A stretch of 64,000 nucleotides of DNA. Origin: Ctena decussata (taxonomy: Eukaryota; Mollusca; Bivalvia; Lucinida; Lucinidae). Below the pieces are notes generated by a model that saw nothing but the letters and a program-made list of their open reading frames with translations, did no database searches and was not told where the DNA came from. Positions 24,060 to 36,988 of the stretch are shown one piece after another; position 1 is the first letter of the stretch, and the number at the start of each line of letters is the position of its first letter. The position numbers and the translations under genes were made by a program. The stretch lies in the NCBI GenBank assembly GCA_963989385.1, contig OZ022499.1, forward strand, positions 35,022,993 through 35,086,992, given 5' to 3'.

Positions 24060-24568
24060 TTTGCTTGTTTGTAACTCAGGCAATAATGTTTCGAACCGCT
24101 TTTCATAATGATTTGATTTAAGATGTGTTTTTTTTCCAATGGTAAGACTATGGACTCAGTTTAGGTCAACCTGCTACTCGTACCATTTAGTCCAGTGCCA
24201 ACTGCTGCATTTGGACAGGTTGGAATCACAACCTTGGAAGGTGATCCATCGAAGAGCTTATTTCTGCCTCTAATTCAAACGAGAGGGAGTGGATGGAGCC
24301 CTGCGGGCAGTCCTACAAAGATTTCATTGCTATGTCACTAAATAAAACATATAAAACTAAACCTGTGAACACGGCATCACCGGGCGGAAGTCTTCCTAGA
24401 AGAAGTAAACGGCCAGGATAGAACTCAAATCAGATCAAAGTGTTACCGGTAAGACCCGAGCGAGCTCTGCTCAGCTTTGTAAACAGCTAGATAAAATAGG
24501 TCATGGTAGGTAAGGGATAGTTCAATCATATTCAATTCGGTTCTTTGAGTCCGGTTGTTGATATTATA

Positions 24569-25475
24569 CGAGGGATGTTCAGAAAGTTCTTATCGTGACG
24601 TCATATTTTGATAAGCATCATAAAGACAGAACTTCTGAAAGCGAATCTATATAAAGCCGTGATATGTCAAGACAACTCTGCAAACGCAGTGTTTATTTTC
24701 TAAAGGGCATATTTTTGAACGTCTTTGAAAGAGGTATACCCAACAGCCACTGCAAATATTTACTTTAGAAGATCGTAGTTCATATATAAGCAGTCTTTTT
24801 TTTTTTCGTCATTGCTAATTAAACACACAACCTAGGCAACTGTGTCCTGTAAATATCCAGGAAATTATATTTAATCTAGGTTCCATACTGTTCCGTGAAT
24901 TTGGATTATCTGCATTTTATGTAGTAGCAAATTCACCCTGTCTACTAAAGTTAGCATGATTTTGTAACAAAAACAAATATCTTAGCATTTAAAATCTTGT
25001 CAGGAAAAACTTTTACATGGTCCAATTCGAAACTGTCGAACAATTAAAAATTGATATAAAAAACGAAGTTGTTACAGCCTTAGAAAATGACGTTGACGTC
25101 GATTTCAATAACGTCATTAGAACTGCGCATGGCTTTGCAAGGAATAAATCGGAAACGTTCGCTACCCTTCTAACTTTTAAATAAATATTGACGGTAACGA
25201 TTGACAAAAGCTGACAAAAATTCATTTTGTATTTACGACGAATTTTAACTTGAATGACACACTGAAAATAAATTCACATATGACTTTAACCCAGTGGCAT
25301 GACTGGGGCCTAATAAAATGCCTTGTACCTCAATAAGAAAATGCATCTTTGTATAGTGTTTGATAGGTATGTAAAGCCAAAATGTAGTGCTTTTAATACA
25401 TGCAAAGCATTTGCCCCCAGCATGCCGCTAAACAAAGTTATGCGGCGAGAATCAGAACTTTCTGAACAACCCTCG
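24569..25475 (-). mobile_element. Non-autonomous mariner-like element, copy 2 (907 bp, TA-flanked)
   Basis: The ends CGAGGGATGTTCAGAAAGTTC and GAACTTTCTGAACAACCCTC are flanked by TA at 24567-24568 and 25476-25477. The interior aligns in reverse to copy 1 at 3630-4538 along its whole length. It sits just left of the recognisable part of the RTE relic. No transposase frame is visible. Confidence 0.82.
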
Positions 25476-25639
25476 TAGGCAGTGAACAAAGGTTGTGACT
25501 TGCTACGAGAAAATAAGACGCTCCCACCTCCATAAGTTTCCCAGCCCAACGGGTCAATTAGGATGGTGTTAACACAACGTAACAATTCGGAAGTCTTTCT
25601 GGAAGAAGTTAACGAAAAGGCGGAATAACTCTTTGAGTA

Positions 25640-27150
25640 GAAGGTCATATGTTCGTGGCCAAGCAAGCCATATAAGAACCATGGAATGCGGCTGTGGAAA
25701 ACATATACAGCCTGAATAGGGATGGGCTCAACCAAGCTTAAATTGCCCAAGAAACCCGTGATAAATACTCTAAATGAAAAGTAGCGACACTGACAAAGAA
25801 GAAGTATGCCGGAGTTGAAAGTACCAGCAGAACTTGTACAAGCTGGCGGGGAGATCATGATTGATGTTTTAACAGACATATAAAACGAGATATAGAGAAC
25901 AGGAAAATAGCCTACCCCATGGACTCAGTCGCTGATTATTTCACTCTCCAAACACGGCAACCTACAGCTCTGTCAGAACTACAGCACCATCAGCCTCATC
26001 AGTCATTCGAGCCAAGTCATGCTGAAAGTCATCTTGAAAAGGCTTAAACCACAAGCCAAAGTGATAAACCTTTAAGAACACATCAAGGCTAAGAACTGGA
26101 AGAAGCACCACAAAACAGATCTTCAACCTCAGAATCCTGTGTGAAAAGTACCTCGAACATCAGCAAAATCTAAACCATGTATGCATTGATTTCGAAAAAA
26201 ACACTTTGACAGAGTATGGCCTGCAGACTTATGGGTCACCGTGCGGAAGTACAATTTCATTGCAAATCTTTGTCGCACCATTAAGCAGCTCTACGACAAG
26301 GCTACAAGACCTTTGTGCAGTCCATTTGAATGGCAGGACAGGAGAATGGTTCAGGATGACGATTGGAGTTAGGCAAGGATGTCGTCTGCCATCAATTCTT
26401 TTCAAAACTTTTCTCGAACGGATATGCGGTTTGCCGATGACTAAGATGCTTTAACTGAGGAAGAGCAGGAACTAGAAGGCTTAGTTGAAAAACTCGACAA
26501 AATCTGCATAAGGTAAAAGATGGAGATCAAAGCAGAGAAGACCAAACGGATGACAAACGTAAAGGGAAAGAATCTGGGTATTGCAACAAGCTTCAAATAC
26601 CTTTGAGCAGTTGTCTCAGATGATAGCTCAAACCGGAGATTCTCCTAAGGATTGAAAAAGCCACTGCAGTTCTTACAAATCTGAAGCAAATTTGACGAGA
26701 TTACAACTAACTCTTGAATCAAAGGTATAAGATGCACTCCATTGTCATGTCCATATTTCTGTATGTCTGTGAGTCATGGACCTTGATAGCAGAGTTAGTG
26801 AAAATAACGACGGCCTTCGAGATGACAAGTTACCGGAGATTACTGTACTTTTTGTACAAGACTCATGTAACCAATGAGGAGGTTCACAGAAAGATCCAAA
26901 CATGATGAGCTCTTGACCTCTGTGAAGAAACTAAGGTGATTTGGCCATATCTCAAGGTATTCTAGCTTAGCAAACACGATTCGTCAGGAAAACAGTGAAA
27001 GGAAAAGAAGAGGAGATAGAAAGAAGAAGAGGTGGGAAGACAATTACAAAAGAGTGAACAGAAATGGACTTTGCCAGCTTACGTAGGTCAGCTGAAAACA
27101 GGACGCGGTAGAAAGGAATTGTTGCGAAGTCGTCTGTGGTGCCACATTGA
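25640..27150 (+). pseudogene. Decayed RTE-like non-LTR retrotransposon (reverse transcriptase relic)
   Basis: Reading across frames gives a colinear series of RTE-clade reverse-transcriptase motifs. VPAELVQAGGEIMIDVLTDI is at about 25820, GNLQLCQNYSTISLISHSSQ near 25960, and DRVWPADLWVTVRKYNF at about 26205. GVRQGCRLPSILFKTFLERI is at about 26370, RFADD at about 26430, and VHRKIQT then the C-terminal RLWCHIEIVR at about 26880-27140. Many stops and frameshifts break the frame, and ~65 bases before FADD are missing. The endonuclease part is not recognisable. A 189-codon frame on the opposite strand (25310-25879) is a shadow. Confidence 0.85.
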
Positions 27151-28254
27151 GATTGTTAGAGTATGGAATTAAAAAATATAAACTCGGACAAAAAAGTAAC
27201 GATACCAACTATCGGCCATATTTTCAAGGATCCAAATGCATATTGGAATTAATTGAGGCTCATGTATGTTTGGGGAGACGCCAAAGAACAAAATGCTCAG
27301 AAAATTGCCAACCCATACTTTTCCACATTAGAGTTATCTGGCATTATTCGAGAGGAGTCAATTTGTATGCATCTCATTTCTGCGCATGCACAGGAATATT
27401 TTTTGTATTGCGCAAAAAAGTCCATAATGCAGGAAGTTCGAAAAACACTTAAAATGTTTAATGTTTTGTACTCAGGCTTTACAAGCGAGGTTTAAATTCT
27501 TCAAATTCTCAGATTATCTCCCTTTTTATTAAAAATATAGCGATTTTCAAAGCGTCATTATTACTGTACCTGTCGGTCTTTTTTCAAAGTTTCTTCATAA
27601 ACATTTTTGTTATGTCATTGTTTTCATGGCATAATGACAAAATTGGAAGAATTGTTACACGCCCCTAGCCATTACGATTTCGATTTCCTATGGAAATCCC
27701 ACTGAAAGTGGCATTAAAACAGTCTTTAAAGGAATCGCAGTACCCTGACGTGTGGTTCAAATTTTCGTATCAGAAGCGGTAAAATTTTTATTTCTTTGGC
27801 CTGTAGCCTTTGTTACGAAATGAATCGCATCGTCGACTCTGTCGTCGAAATTATTTTAATCCTTTCAATCAGTAGGGCTACAGTTTTTAGGGTAACTGTG
27901 GTAATAAAACACTTACGGAAATTGTGGCTACGTCAGGCACGGGTTATTTGTGAATACCTCACGTGGCAGTTTTCACTGGACGGCGTGTTGCATGATTTTA
28001 AGGTGAATACCTGCGTGCTTAAATTCGAGTCGCATGATTTAAAAGTGAGACGCATTATATTTATACTCCAATCTTTTATTGAAAAATTAGACGTGGCTGT
28101 TTAATTCTAATGTGAAGGATGTTATATTGTCGTGTGCCTAGGTTCAGTGTTAAGACCTGAGGGGTAAGATTTTATTGTATTTATTTAGAATAGTTTTGGC
28201 TAAGAATGAAAAATGTGACTTCTGATTGATATGGTATGATTATATGTGTCGACT

Positions 28255-28410
28255 GAATTTTGTTGACAATAATCATGCTGCGCATGTGTCGACTGATTTT
28301 GACAATGATCATGTTGCGCATGTGTCGACTGATTTTGTTAATGATCATGCTGCACATGGTATTTGTATATTAGGATTATCGACTGATTTTGTTGGTAATG
28401 ATCATGCTGC
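28255..28410 (+). repeat. ~48 bp tandem repeat with open frame
   Basis: Four imperfect copies of GTCGACTGATTTTGTTAATG plus ATCATGCTGCGCATGT follow each other. One frame stays open across them and would give an H/D-rich repeated peptide (VSTDFxNDHAAH). The frame starts and ends in unremarkable DNA, so coding is doubtful. Confidence 0.6.
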
Positions 28411-31400
28411 GCTTAATATTTGTAAATTAGAAAGTTTTGTAAATTACGAAAATAGTTTATATCACTGATGTTGGTTGCAATGGTGTGCGTCTATTTGACG
28501 TCCGGTGACGTCAGTTGCATTCATGTGACGTCAGTTGCAATTATGTTATTGCGACGTCAGCACTGTTTATATTAGTTTCACGTATACGTGGCCTATAGAA
28601 GTAGATTGATTTGTAATGGAACTAATTTACATACTCCTGACGTCAATTGGCGTCATAGCATGCACCGCATTAAGGTTTTTTTTTCATATGTTATAATGGT
28701 AACATTTGATCGTCATGTGTTTGATTTGCCTTCACTAGATGACGTCATATGGTAATACATCATTGGCTTCATGATGTCAGATCAAACGTTATGATCTCAA
28801 ATGTGTTAGAAACGCTTAATAAGTTATTATATTCTATAGCAAATGGTAATACGCTTAGTTTAAAGAAATGAATTAATACATATGCGAGTTAGATTTTTGG
28901 TAAATCAATTTAAAGGTCAATTATTAAGGTGCTGTTTATTTACAGAAATGAAAGCAGTTTTCTCTAAGCAACTGAGTATCGAAAACCGCACCAAATTATC
29001 ATAAATAGTTTTCGAGATATAAAGAGTTGAATTTGTAAATTTTATGACATCTGACAATCATTTTGAGCTGCCTCATTAATATTCATGAGGCCTTCAATGA
29101 CATCATCGATGAACACTGAAATTTTAAATTTATTTGAAATTTTTAAATTGTCAAATATTTTCTTGTTGAACATTCTAAAATGGTAAAAAAATTGTATTGT
29201 ATTATTGGTGACACTAATAACAACTGCCCAAATTCAAAATATTGCTTATATTTGCAATTTAAGCAGTTAAATTTTCAAATTTAAATATTTAATGAAAATT
29301 TGTTAAATTTCAATTTACATGCTTATCAGTATATATAAGTGAACATAGAAGTTTTAGATCTGTTAATTAGGTCTCTGACAATGACTTTTGTGTACTGAAG
29401 TAAAAGAAATGTTTAAAAATAAGTTTTTAATTTTTTTTTTAATTTAAATTTTGAATAAAATTTAAATTTGTAGATGAGCATTCCTAATAAATTACCCAGC
29501 TAATAAACAAAGATTAAAAGAATCAAAACTGTAAGATAATAATCATTTAATCTTTAGATAAAAGGTTGTTAATTAGTTTCAAAATTCATTTAAAAAGTTA
29601 AAATCATCAATGACATCACAGAATAGTGCATTGTGGTTAGAAATACTAAAAAAAGTAAGGGAGATAAGTCATGTAGGAAAAAACAGCCGTGGGATTTTTA
29701 AACTGGCATAACTTTTGAACGGATATGAATTTTTCTATGCCGTTTGTAGCATTATAATCCTCTGTTTGTCCACTATCAATTTATCAAAAGCACAAAATAT
29801 AGGCGAAGTCGATGTGATTACTGCGGAGGTAAAAGTGGGACAGTGTTCGTCCACTAAAGTGTTTATTATATATAGACTGGTCCCTGGTACGATCCAGCGA
29901 GCGACCAGTATATAAGCGTGCGCAATATGATACAAGTTGCTGTTCCTCATAATATATGGACTGGCCCATAGAAGGATCCAGGGAGCGACCAATTGAAGTC
30001 AACCAGCATAAGGCCTTGTTTTTTTATGAGCTCAAGTTAATGTTTTTGTTCTTCGTATTTTCCTTTTGTTCATGCCGCTGAGCCGAGTACGGTGTTGACG
30101 TCAGACGGTAATCTATTTGCGTACCGTACGCAAATCGATTACAGATTTGAAACAAACATCTTACTTGGGCCAGCGACATGAACTGATATGTGTTGTATAT
30201 TATTGTAATTGTGATAGTTGTGAATTGTATTGTCTGTATATAGAATTTACATTACTATATATATATAAACTCCAAAAATTCTAACGTTGTTAGAGTTTCC
30301 TTGTTAATGTAATACACTGGTCGATAACCCTTTAACCGGAAGTCACCCTCCGCCGTCCTGGCGACGCATAAGGCTCTACACCCGTGTCATCCGTGTGTAA
30401 AACCTTCTGCGTAATAGCCTTACCTTAGGCCTTGCTCTTGTGTATGGAGCGCAGAATCTTGGAAATCATTATTCACAAACCAATTTAAAAACTGTGAACT
30501 TGAGCAGTTTTAATGATGTTACTCTGTGAAAATGAAAAATTACCCCTTGCATATTCAAACGACCCTTGTAGCATGTGTAGTCATAGGAAACCAAAACAAA
30601 TAAGTTTGTTCAATAAGCAAATGGATACTCTTTTGAAATTTGTAAACTATATATGTTCTTAATTTCTGCAATTGCCATAGCAACAGAAGAAATTTCATGT
30701 ATAGGAACCTTTTTGACCTAGTATATAATAGTTTCGAAGGCAAGGTCGTTCAGTCCTGAACATAAATTGAGTGCAACAACCAGGACACGTTCCTAGTTAT
30801 GAAAAAAAGTCGTACACTTGTTTTCAGTTAACCCTGTATGAAATCATTCATGGTTATGCATATAATTTCCGTCACATTGTCACAAAATCAGAACATGTTA
30901 CATGTATCTGTATTTCAAATTCAACTTCATGCCGATTTTCACATGCCTGCAAGAACCTACAACAGTGTATTTCTGACCCGTAAAATTAAATACTTGAATT
31001 TTATGTTATGGCAATATCTGACATAAAATGTGACTATCTTTTTCTATCTTGTCCTTCTTCTTGTCCATGTTTCATGTTTATCTTGTATCGTAAAGCCACT
31101 AAGCAGAAAAAAAAATACAAGGCTCTTCCAAGAAGTCATGCAAAGGAAAATGATAGGCAATGATCATGCTAGCAAATCCCACATCCCGCCCTAAAACCAA
31201 AACGGAAAGAATCACAGACACAAATGCACAAAGCTTCACGGAAGACACGCACGGTACCAGCTTTATCTATATTTTTTTATCTATTTTCTATTTTTAAATT
31301 ACTAAAAAACGAAACAGAAAGCAGAATGGGCAGCTTTTCGGGTGACCGTACTGATAGAGACCATAGACAAGCGGACATAACATGTTACACTAAGGAACTT

Positions 31401-32140
31401 TGACAGGAGCTCCGCCTTGGAAAGGTCAGTGATAAATGACTGGGGCGGGCTGTGAGGGTGGGGGCCTTAAACTAATTTACCGTATTCGAACCCTCGCCTT
31501 CTGCTTCTGCAGTGGTTCGAAACAATAAGTTGGCTGTAAGGTCCGCATGTAGGTTTTCTAATCAATCAAACGTTCAGTCATCATATGAAACAAACCAAAT
31601 TCGGAGAAGACCTGTTCAGAGATGAGGAGTCGACTTAAACAACGTATTGCAACATCTTTAGATCATTAGGGTATCAGACAACATATGTGATATACCGGGG
31701 CATAGGAAAACCACCATCTTCGAAACTTTTTATTGGTTGAGCTAGGATGATCAGACTGCAAATAAACAAATCGTGCATAGTACTATTTCCCAACGAGAAT
31801 GTGTAGTTTATACATAATCTATAAATAAAATGAAATAAAACATAAACAAAGGGGAGACAGGTAACAACTGTATTACTCTGTCGTAGTTCTATAACGTATC
31901 AACAAACAGAACTAGTTACTATGGCTAGATGCTTATTATGCTGATCTTTCGTTACAAAAATCCTCGGGGTGGAGGTTCAAATCCGATCGCTGATACATTT
32001 GTTTTCTTCTGCATTTTGTTTTCTTTATGCCAACGTACGTGTCTTTCTTGTCTGATCCGAGTCTTTCTCGAGTTTGACAGATTTCATATGTGAAGTGTGA
32101 CACAGGTATCAAGTTGGAGTTCGTCCTTGAGCATCTGAGT

Positions 32141-32402
32141 TCATCTTCAGTAGTTTATGACTCTCTTCATATTCAGTCCCCCTAATTTGGAGGGGGTCGT
32201 TGGATCGGGCGATGGTGCTGGGTAACATTTAGTGTCAGGGATATTAAGTTGGATAATAGCGGGGGAATGACCTACAGTACTTTCTCTAGATGCTGACGGG
32301 TTTATTTCCTGTCTCTCCTTTACACTCTGGGAGACGCCCCGATACAGACTGAAATGCTGCCTCAAAGGCCTGGGCTGTTAAACCCAAAACAAGCAACAAA
32401 TC
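32141..32402 (-). repeat. SINE-like repeat, copy A (minus)
   Basis: On the minus strand it reads GGGTTTAACAGCCCAGGCC, CAGTCTGTATCGGGGCGTCT, then an AATGTTACCCAGCACCATC region and CCCCCTCCAAATTAGGGGG. It is the inverted counterpart of copy B 95 bp away, and of the fragment at 1219-1312. Confidence 0.65.
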
Positions 32403-32499
32403 AACCCTAATAAGAACGAAAAGGCTCACTTTATTTTGAATTTGAATACAACTGGCCTTGTAGATTTAGAAGATTTGTCATTGGATTGATTGATTGATT

Positions 32500-32745
32500 G
32501 TTTTGGGTTTAACAGCCCTTTGAGACAGTATTTCAGTCTATATCGGGCCGTCTCCCAGAGAGAGGGAGAAAGAAGAGAAATGATAGACGAGAGAAAAAAT
32601 GTCCAAACAACCCCCACCCGCACCCACTGCAAGCACAGTAGGCCCTTGCCCTACAATGTTCCAAATCAGTAGGACGCCCCGGCACTGGATGTTACACGCA
32701 GCACCATCGCACCACCCAACCACCCCCGATTTGTCATTGGAAGAT
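32500..32745 (+). repeat. SINE-like repeat, copy B (plus)
   Basis: The order matches copy A: GGGTTTAACAGCCC, CAGTCTATATCGGG, GTCTCCCAGAGAG, TGTTACACGCAGCACCATCG. A (GATT)n tract at about 32484-32500 precedes it. With copy A it makes a head-to-head inverted pair that could fold into a long stem. Confidence 0.65.
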
Positions 32746-32894
32746 TTGACGGACGGAAGACGGAGAAAGGTTTTACACTAAAGTTCGGCTGAGCAAGCTT
32801 ATAATGGATAACACTGACATAACCATCCATCATTGCATCTATTCATTTTGCTTCTGTGTGTCAAAAAACTTGAAATCTGAAAACAACGTTGTTT

Positions 32895-32910
32895 TCTCTC
32901 TCTTTCTCTC

Positions 32911-32949
<39 letters not shown>
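32895..32949. repeat. (CT)n microsatellite
   Basis: About 55 bp of CT repeats with a few T/A interruptions at the left end. Confidence 0.95.
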
Positions 32950-32951
<2 letters not shown>

Positions 32952-33762
32952 TCTGGAACTACTTCTATACAGGATGCTAGGCCGTGCGGCTTGCAAAGGA
33001 TTCACTTTACATTTTAGATGGCAGTACGTGCCACAGATGATGATAGCTAGTAACTGTTTAAAATGCATTCAGGGTGAGATCTGCTAGTCCTAATTTGTTG
33101 GAACTTACACACTTGACCAAAATCGTGCAAAAAAATCGACTTTCTAAGTTATATAGATATCCATAATTGACTTGTATTACAAAGTTTAATTATAGCAATG
33201 ATTATTTCATATAATTTCCATGTCAATTACATGTAGTAGAGCTGTCGATAAAACAGGATGCTCTTTGTCGCCTAAAATACGGACGTTGTAGTCTTGTATA
33301 TAGTATCTCCATCCTCGTAACGATGTTCCCCGCGCTTCTCAGCGAAACGTATCCATGGCCGTAGAACGGGATGCCGTTCGTCCGTCCGTTCTATGTCAAT
33401 CGTTCGTTTTGCTGGTCCGCCAGTTTTGCTTTGCATACCTGGAAAAATTGAAATATTGTATTGAAGATGTGTTTATTTATAGCACATATGTTAGTGACAG
33501 AAAGAACACACTATCATAGCCCATTATCGAGGTCAAACGCATATACGATTCACCGAATATAGGTGGATGATTTGAATGTTACTTTATTACAGGTAAACTA
33601 ATTTATTTACGTTCAATTGTTTTATACCTTAAAGTCTTTCTTTTCCAGCACACAAACTGCGACCTACTGTATTTGTTCGTAAGTCATACCGGTGCGTAAA
33701 AATTTTGGACGCCTATGAATTTTGTCTGATTTGTCTAGGGTAATTGTAAGATCACATATTTA

Positions 33763-35117
33763 CGAGGGATGATCAAAAAGTTCCCGGAAAGTGTTGTATT
33801 CCTTTTGCTGTTTTACTTTCTTCAATGAAATTCCACAATATCCGACTTTAATGTATTTGTGATTCATATCATACATATCAATAGACATATGTCTAACCAG
33901 TGTATGCATGCGCCACCAACGTCACGACCGGTAACGTGACCCGGCCCAGCTAACGTTACGTTGCATCTTTATCGTTTCTAATAACACTTTCTGATCGTTG
34001 TTTATCTATGAAATGTATGTAGATACGTTAATTCATTCACCTAAACTTATAAATATTTATCTTATCTTGATGTTCATAACAAATTTTATAACGTGTTTTG
34101 ATCTTTCTAACGAAATGATGTCTAATGCCAATGTGCCCTTTAAAAATAAAATGTGTGGGGGTGGGGTAATTCAAGGGCAGATAATTTGCATTACACTATA
34201 AAATGGAATTCTTATGATCAAGTTTCATAAACATTAGATAATGGCAATTCGTTAGATATGTGATGTACACTTTCAGTCGAACTATTCCAGCAATTCGACA
34301 ACGCAATCTGATATCTGCTGCAGCATTAGCTGTCTATCCAAAGCCTTAAATCGAGCAGCAGCAAGGCTACATCAGCAAGCTTTGTCAAAATTCAGCCATA
34401 GTCTTAAGATAAGTCCTTTTGTATACGTAGCTTCATGTACCACACTCTTCTAAATTCTGCAAATAGTAATAAATTAATATGACCTTAATCATGACAAAGA
34501 TGGCCGATACATCCTTGCTGCTGGATGAGATGGGCATTTGCTGGAAGTTTATTATGCTGCCGCTTTCAGGTTGTGCTGTCATATTGCTGGAATGGTTCAA
34601 CTGAAAGGCATAAATCATATATCTAACAAATTGCCATTAGCTCTAGTTTATGAAACCTTATCATAACACTTCCGTATTATAAGGTAAAGTAAGTTATCTG
34701 CCCTTGAATTACCCAACCCCCATATGTTCACTGATTAAAGGTCACGTTGGACTTAACAATCATTTCGTAGAAAGAATCTAAACAACTTACAAAATTTGTG
34801 ATGAACATCAAGATAAGATATATATTTCTAAGTTTATGTAAAGTAATTCAGGTTTACATTAATAATTTGTGCGTAAGCAACGTTCGAATTTTACTATTAG
34901 AAACGATAAAAATGAAACCTAACGTTAGCTGGGCCGGGTCACGTTACCGGTCGTTACGTTGGTGGCGCGTGCAATGAACTGGTCAGACAGAAGTCAATTG
35001 TTTTGTATGATATGAATCACAATTACATTAAGGTTGCCTGGGATGAAATTTTATTGAAGAAAGTAGAATAATAAAGGACGTACAACACTTTTCCGGGAAC
35101 TTTTTAATCATCCCTCG
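33763..35117. mobile_element. 1355 bp full-length palindrome with mariner-like ends
   Basis: The ends CGAGGGATGATCAAAAAGTT and AACTTTTTAATCATCCCTCG are flanked by TA (33761-33762 and 35118-35119). The two halves are inverted copies almost to the centre near 34440. Matching blocks are GGTAACGTGACCCGGCCCAG with CTGGGCCGGGTCACGTTACC, and CTTATCTTGATGTTCAT with ATGAACATCAAGATAAG. CAGCAGCAAGG with CCTTGCTGCTG and GTAGCTTCATGTACCACAC with nearby inverted sequence sit at the centre. It is non-coding, and its arms of about 640 bp differ by substitutions and small indels. Confidence 0.85.
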
Positions 35118-35409
35118 TATGTGTGCAGCTGCATTTGCAAACAACGGGGCTAAATGCTAGGCTTCAGTATGTAAGGACATGCTCCGCCCAACAAAATATC
35201 AATTATCATAATTTTGACATTTTGCACTTCAAATAGCTGTGATTTTAGTAATTTAACTTCTACAAATAGCTATTTGTTTTTCAAAAAATACAGAAGTTCA
35301 TCAATATGTCCTGAACAAAATTAGATAAAAACATTTAAAAAATCTGACGCACAAAAGTTTCAAAAGTTTGTTGAGAAATGACAGTTAGTTTGAAATTTCA
35401 CCTTTGACC

Positions 35410-36051
35410 CCAGCCAGAGGCTTATGAATTACTCACGGGGCTATGAGCTTGAAAACGACTTTGAAGATGAGAGTGCCATAATCAGCTATGATCATTGGCT
35501 AGCTGATCCCAGCAGTGATTGACATTAATGTGTTTGTTTGCAGGTCGTTGCAATTTCAACCATCACATACAACATCAGATTTAGATATGACTCTACTAAA
35601 TATTAGTACCAGTTCATATTTTAGAGATATTGTAATGAATTGTATTATCTGTTTGGCATAACTTTTCGTAGAACGACAGTCAATTTTCTAATAAATATGA
35701 CTATAAAATGGTAAAATATGAATAAGAAATCTGCATGAGCCTGATCTGTGTTCTGACAGTCTCCTGTAACATGTCTGTCCAAATTTTTATGATAATTACA
35801 TAGTGCTAAAGGTTGACTGGCAGCTAGCATGTGTATTTATTATTAGTATAAACATTTTAATGATTTGCAGCTGAGACAAAGTCATTATAATAACAGCTTC
35901 TCTACAGAGGGTGAGATAAGATTACTGACAAGTTCTCAAGTCAAAGCCAATGCCTGTAGAGTATTTCTGATCCGACCCGCACACTTCATGTTATATGGTT
36001 TATACTAGGAAGCTGTTAGCCCCATGAGTAGTTATAAGCCTCTGCCCCAGC
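35410..36051. mobile_element. ~640 bp TIR element
   Basis: CAGCCAGAGGCTTATGAATT then ACTCACGGGGCTATGAGCTT is matched inverted by AAGCTGTTAGCCCCATGAGT then AGTTATAAGCCTCTGCCCCAG. That is about 40 bp with several mismatches. The interior is non-coding and not palindromic. It ends about 800 bp before methyltransferase A. Confidence 0.65.
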
Positions 36052-36849
36052 TACTTGACAACAACAAATTCAAATAGAAAAACCATGGTTTGTTATAGAG
36101 ATTATGCCTGATTAGCTTGTTTCAACATGTACATGTTCTGTTTTCATTCTGAGATGACCTGACTCTGACCTAGATGAACCCATTAAATTTCTGAAAACCC
36201 CATCTCCAGCAATTGCTGTAGGACTTAGAGCAGACTGGCCTTTAAGTAGGTTGAATAGTACTATATCAAAAAATGATATCGCACTCCACTCAATATATTC
36301 GTTGTTTCCGTTTATAAATGTCCTACTTCATCTTGCTTCATAGTTTTGATATTTAAGGTTCGATATTAGCAAATCGAACCATTACCCCAACAACGTTTCA
36401 TTTATTCCTTATATATATATCACTTCAAGAAACTGAAATTATATTACTTGTGAAACACATTAGGCAGACCAATGTCAAGGTTGATGCATTGAATTTCACA
36501 ACTTTGCAATTGACTATTGTTTTATGACAAGACTCAGTTTCCATTTTTGTGTGTAATCTTTTATTTGTTTCCAAGAGCAAATCTGACTAGATTAGTGCTG
36601 GTCATAATGGTAGTGAAGCGGCAATCAAAGGTCTCTCCATACTTTATCATAGTGTAGTTTTTACTCAGTTTCGTTTAGTATCATTAAGTTTATTCCCGTA
36701 GTATCGATTAAATCGATGTCGTACCCTTGCAAGCGACATTGTTGTAATACGAAGATTCAGTAAAACAAGGACTCAGATGTGCGTTCTTCTATGTGTTCTT
36801 TCTTTCCACGGGCAGTCATTTTAGATTTTTATATTTACCAGACCAGAGC

Positions 36850-36988
36850 ATGGCACATCATTCTGAGTCATATTGTTATGATCCAGAAGAGTATGTGGAA
36901 CTGTACTACAAGGGATCCTATCCTAATAACCTGGAGGAAAAACTCATGGAATGGATTAAAGACAAAATTCATGATATCTTCGATGACG
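36850..36988 (+). CDS. Methyltransferase A exon 1
   Basis: The start ATG follows CCAGAGC and is matched exactly in copy B, including the shared upstream CATTTTAGAT. The exon encodes the N-terminal tyrosine-rich lid and ends GATGACG|GTAAGA. Confidence 0.9.

Larger units (their letters stand above)
20311..24568. other. Intergenic DNA with small repeats
   Basis: Mostly AT-rich sequence without recognisable genes. It holds a long hairpin (21568-21743), a minus-strand tRNA-like SINE (about 23105-23222), a pyrimidine-rich tract (about 23275-23330) and one unexplained short open frame after a splice-acceptor-like site (23876-24059). Confidence 0.5.
27151..33762. other. Intergenic DNA, repeats but no recognised gene
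   Basis: Holds a ~48 bp tandem repeat (28255-28410), a cluster of TGACGTCA sites (28490-28770), very AT-rich DNA (about 28900-29700), a ~40 bp direct repeat (29874 and 29958 regions) and a short palindrome ATTTGCGTACCGTACGCAAA (about 30116). It also holds an inverted pair of SINE-like repeats (32141-32745) and a (CT)n tract. I saw no exon with convincing splice context. Confidence 0.5.

Noticed and set aside
25310..25879. 189-codon open frame on the minus strand
   Set aside because: It lies opposite the RTE relic and runs into the mariner-like element. The plus strand gives ordered RTE motifs, so this frame is a shadow.
28226..28468. 80-codon frame with H/D-rich repeats as a gene
   Set aside because: It follows a ~48 bp DNA tandem repeat, lacks splice or promoter support and has no known family. 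It is recorded only as a repeat.
30010..30440. Possible LTR promoter region (TATATATATAAA, direct repeats nearby)
   Set aside because: No second LTR, primer-binding site or gag-pol frame was found around it, so no LTR retrotransposon can be supported.
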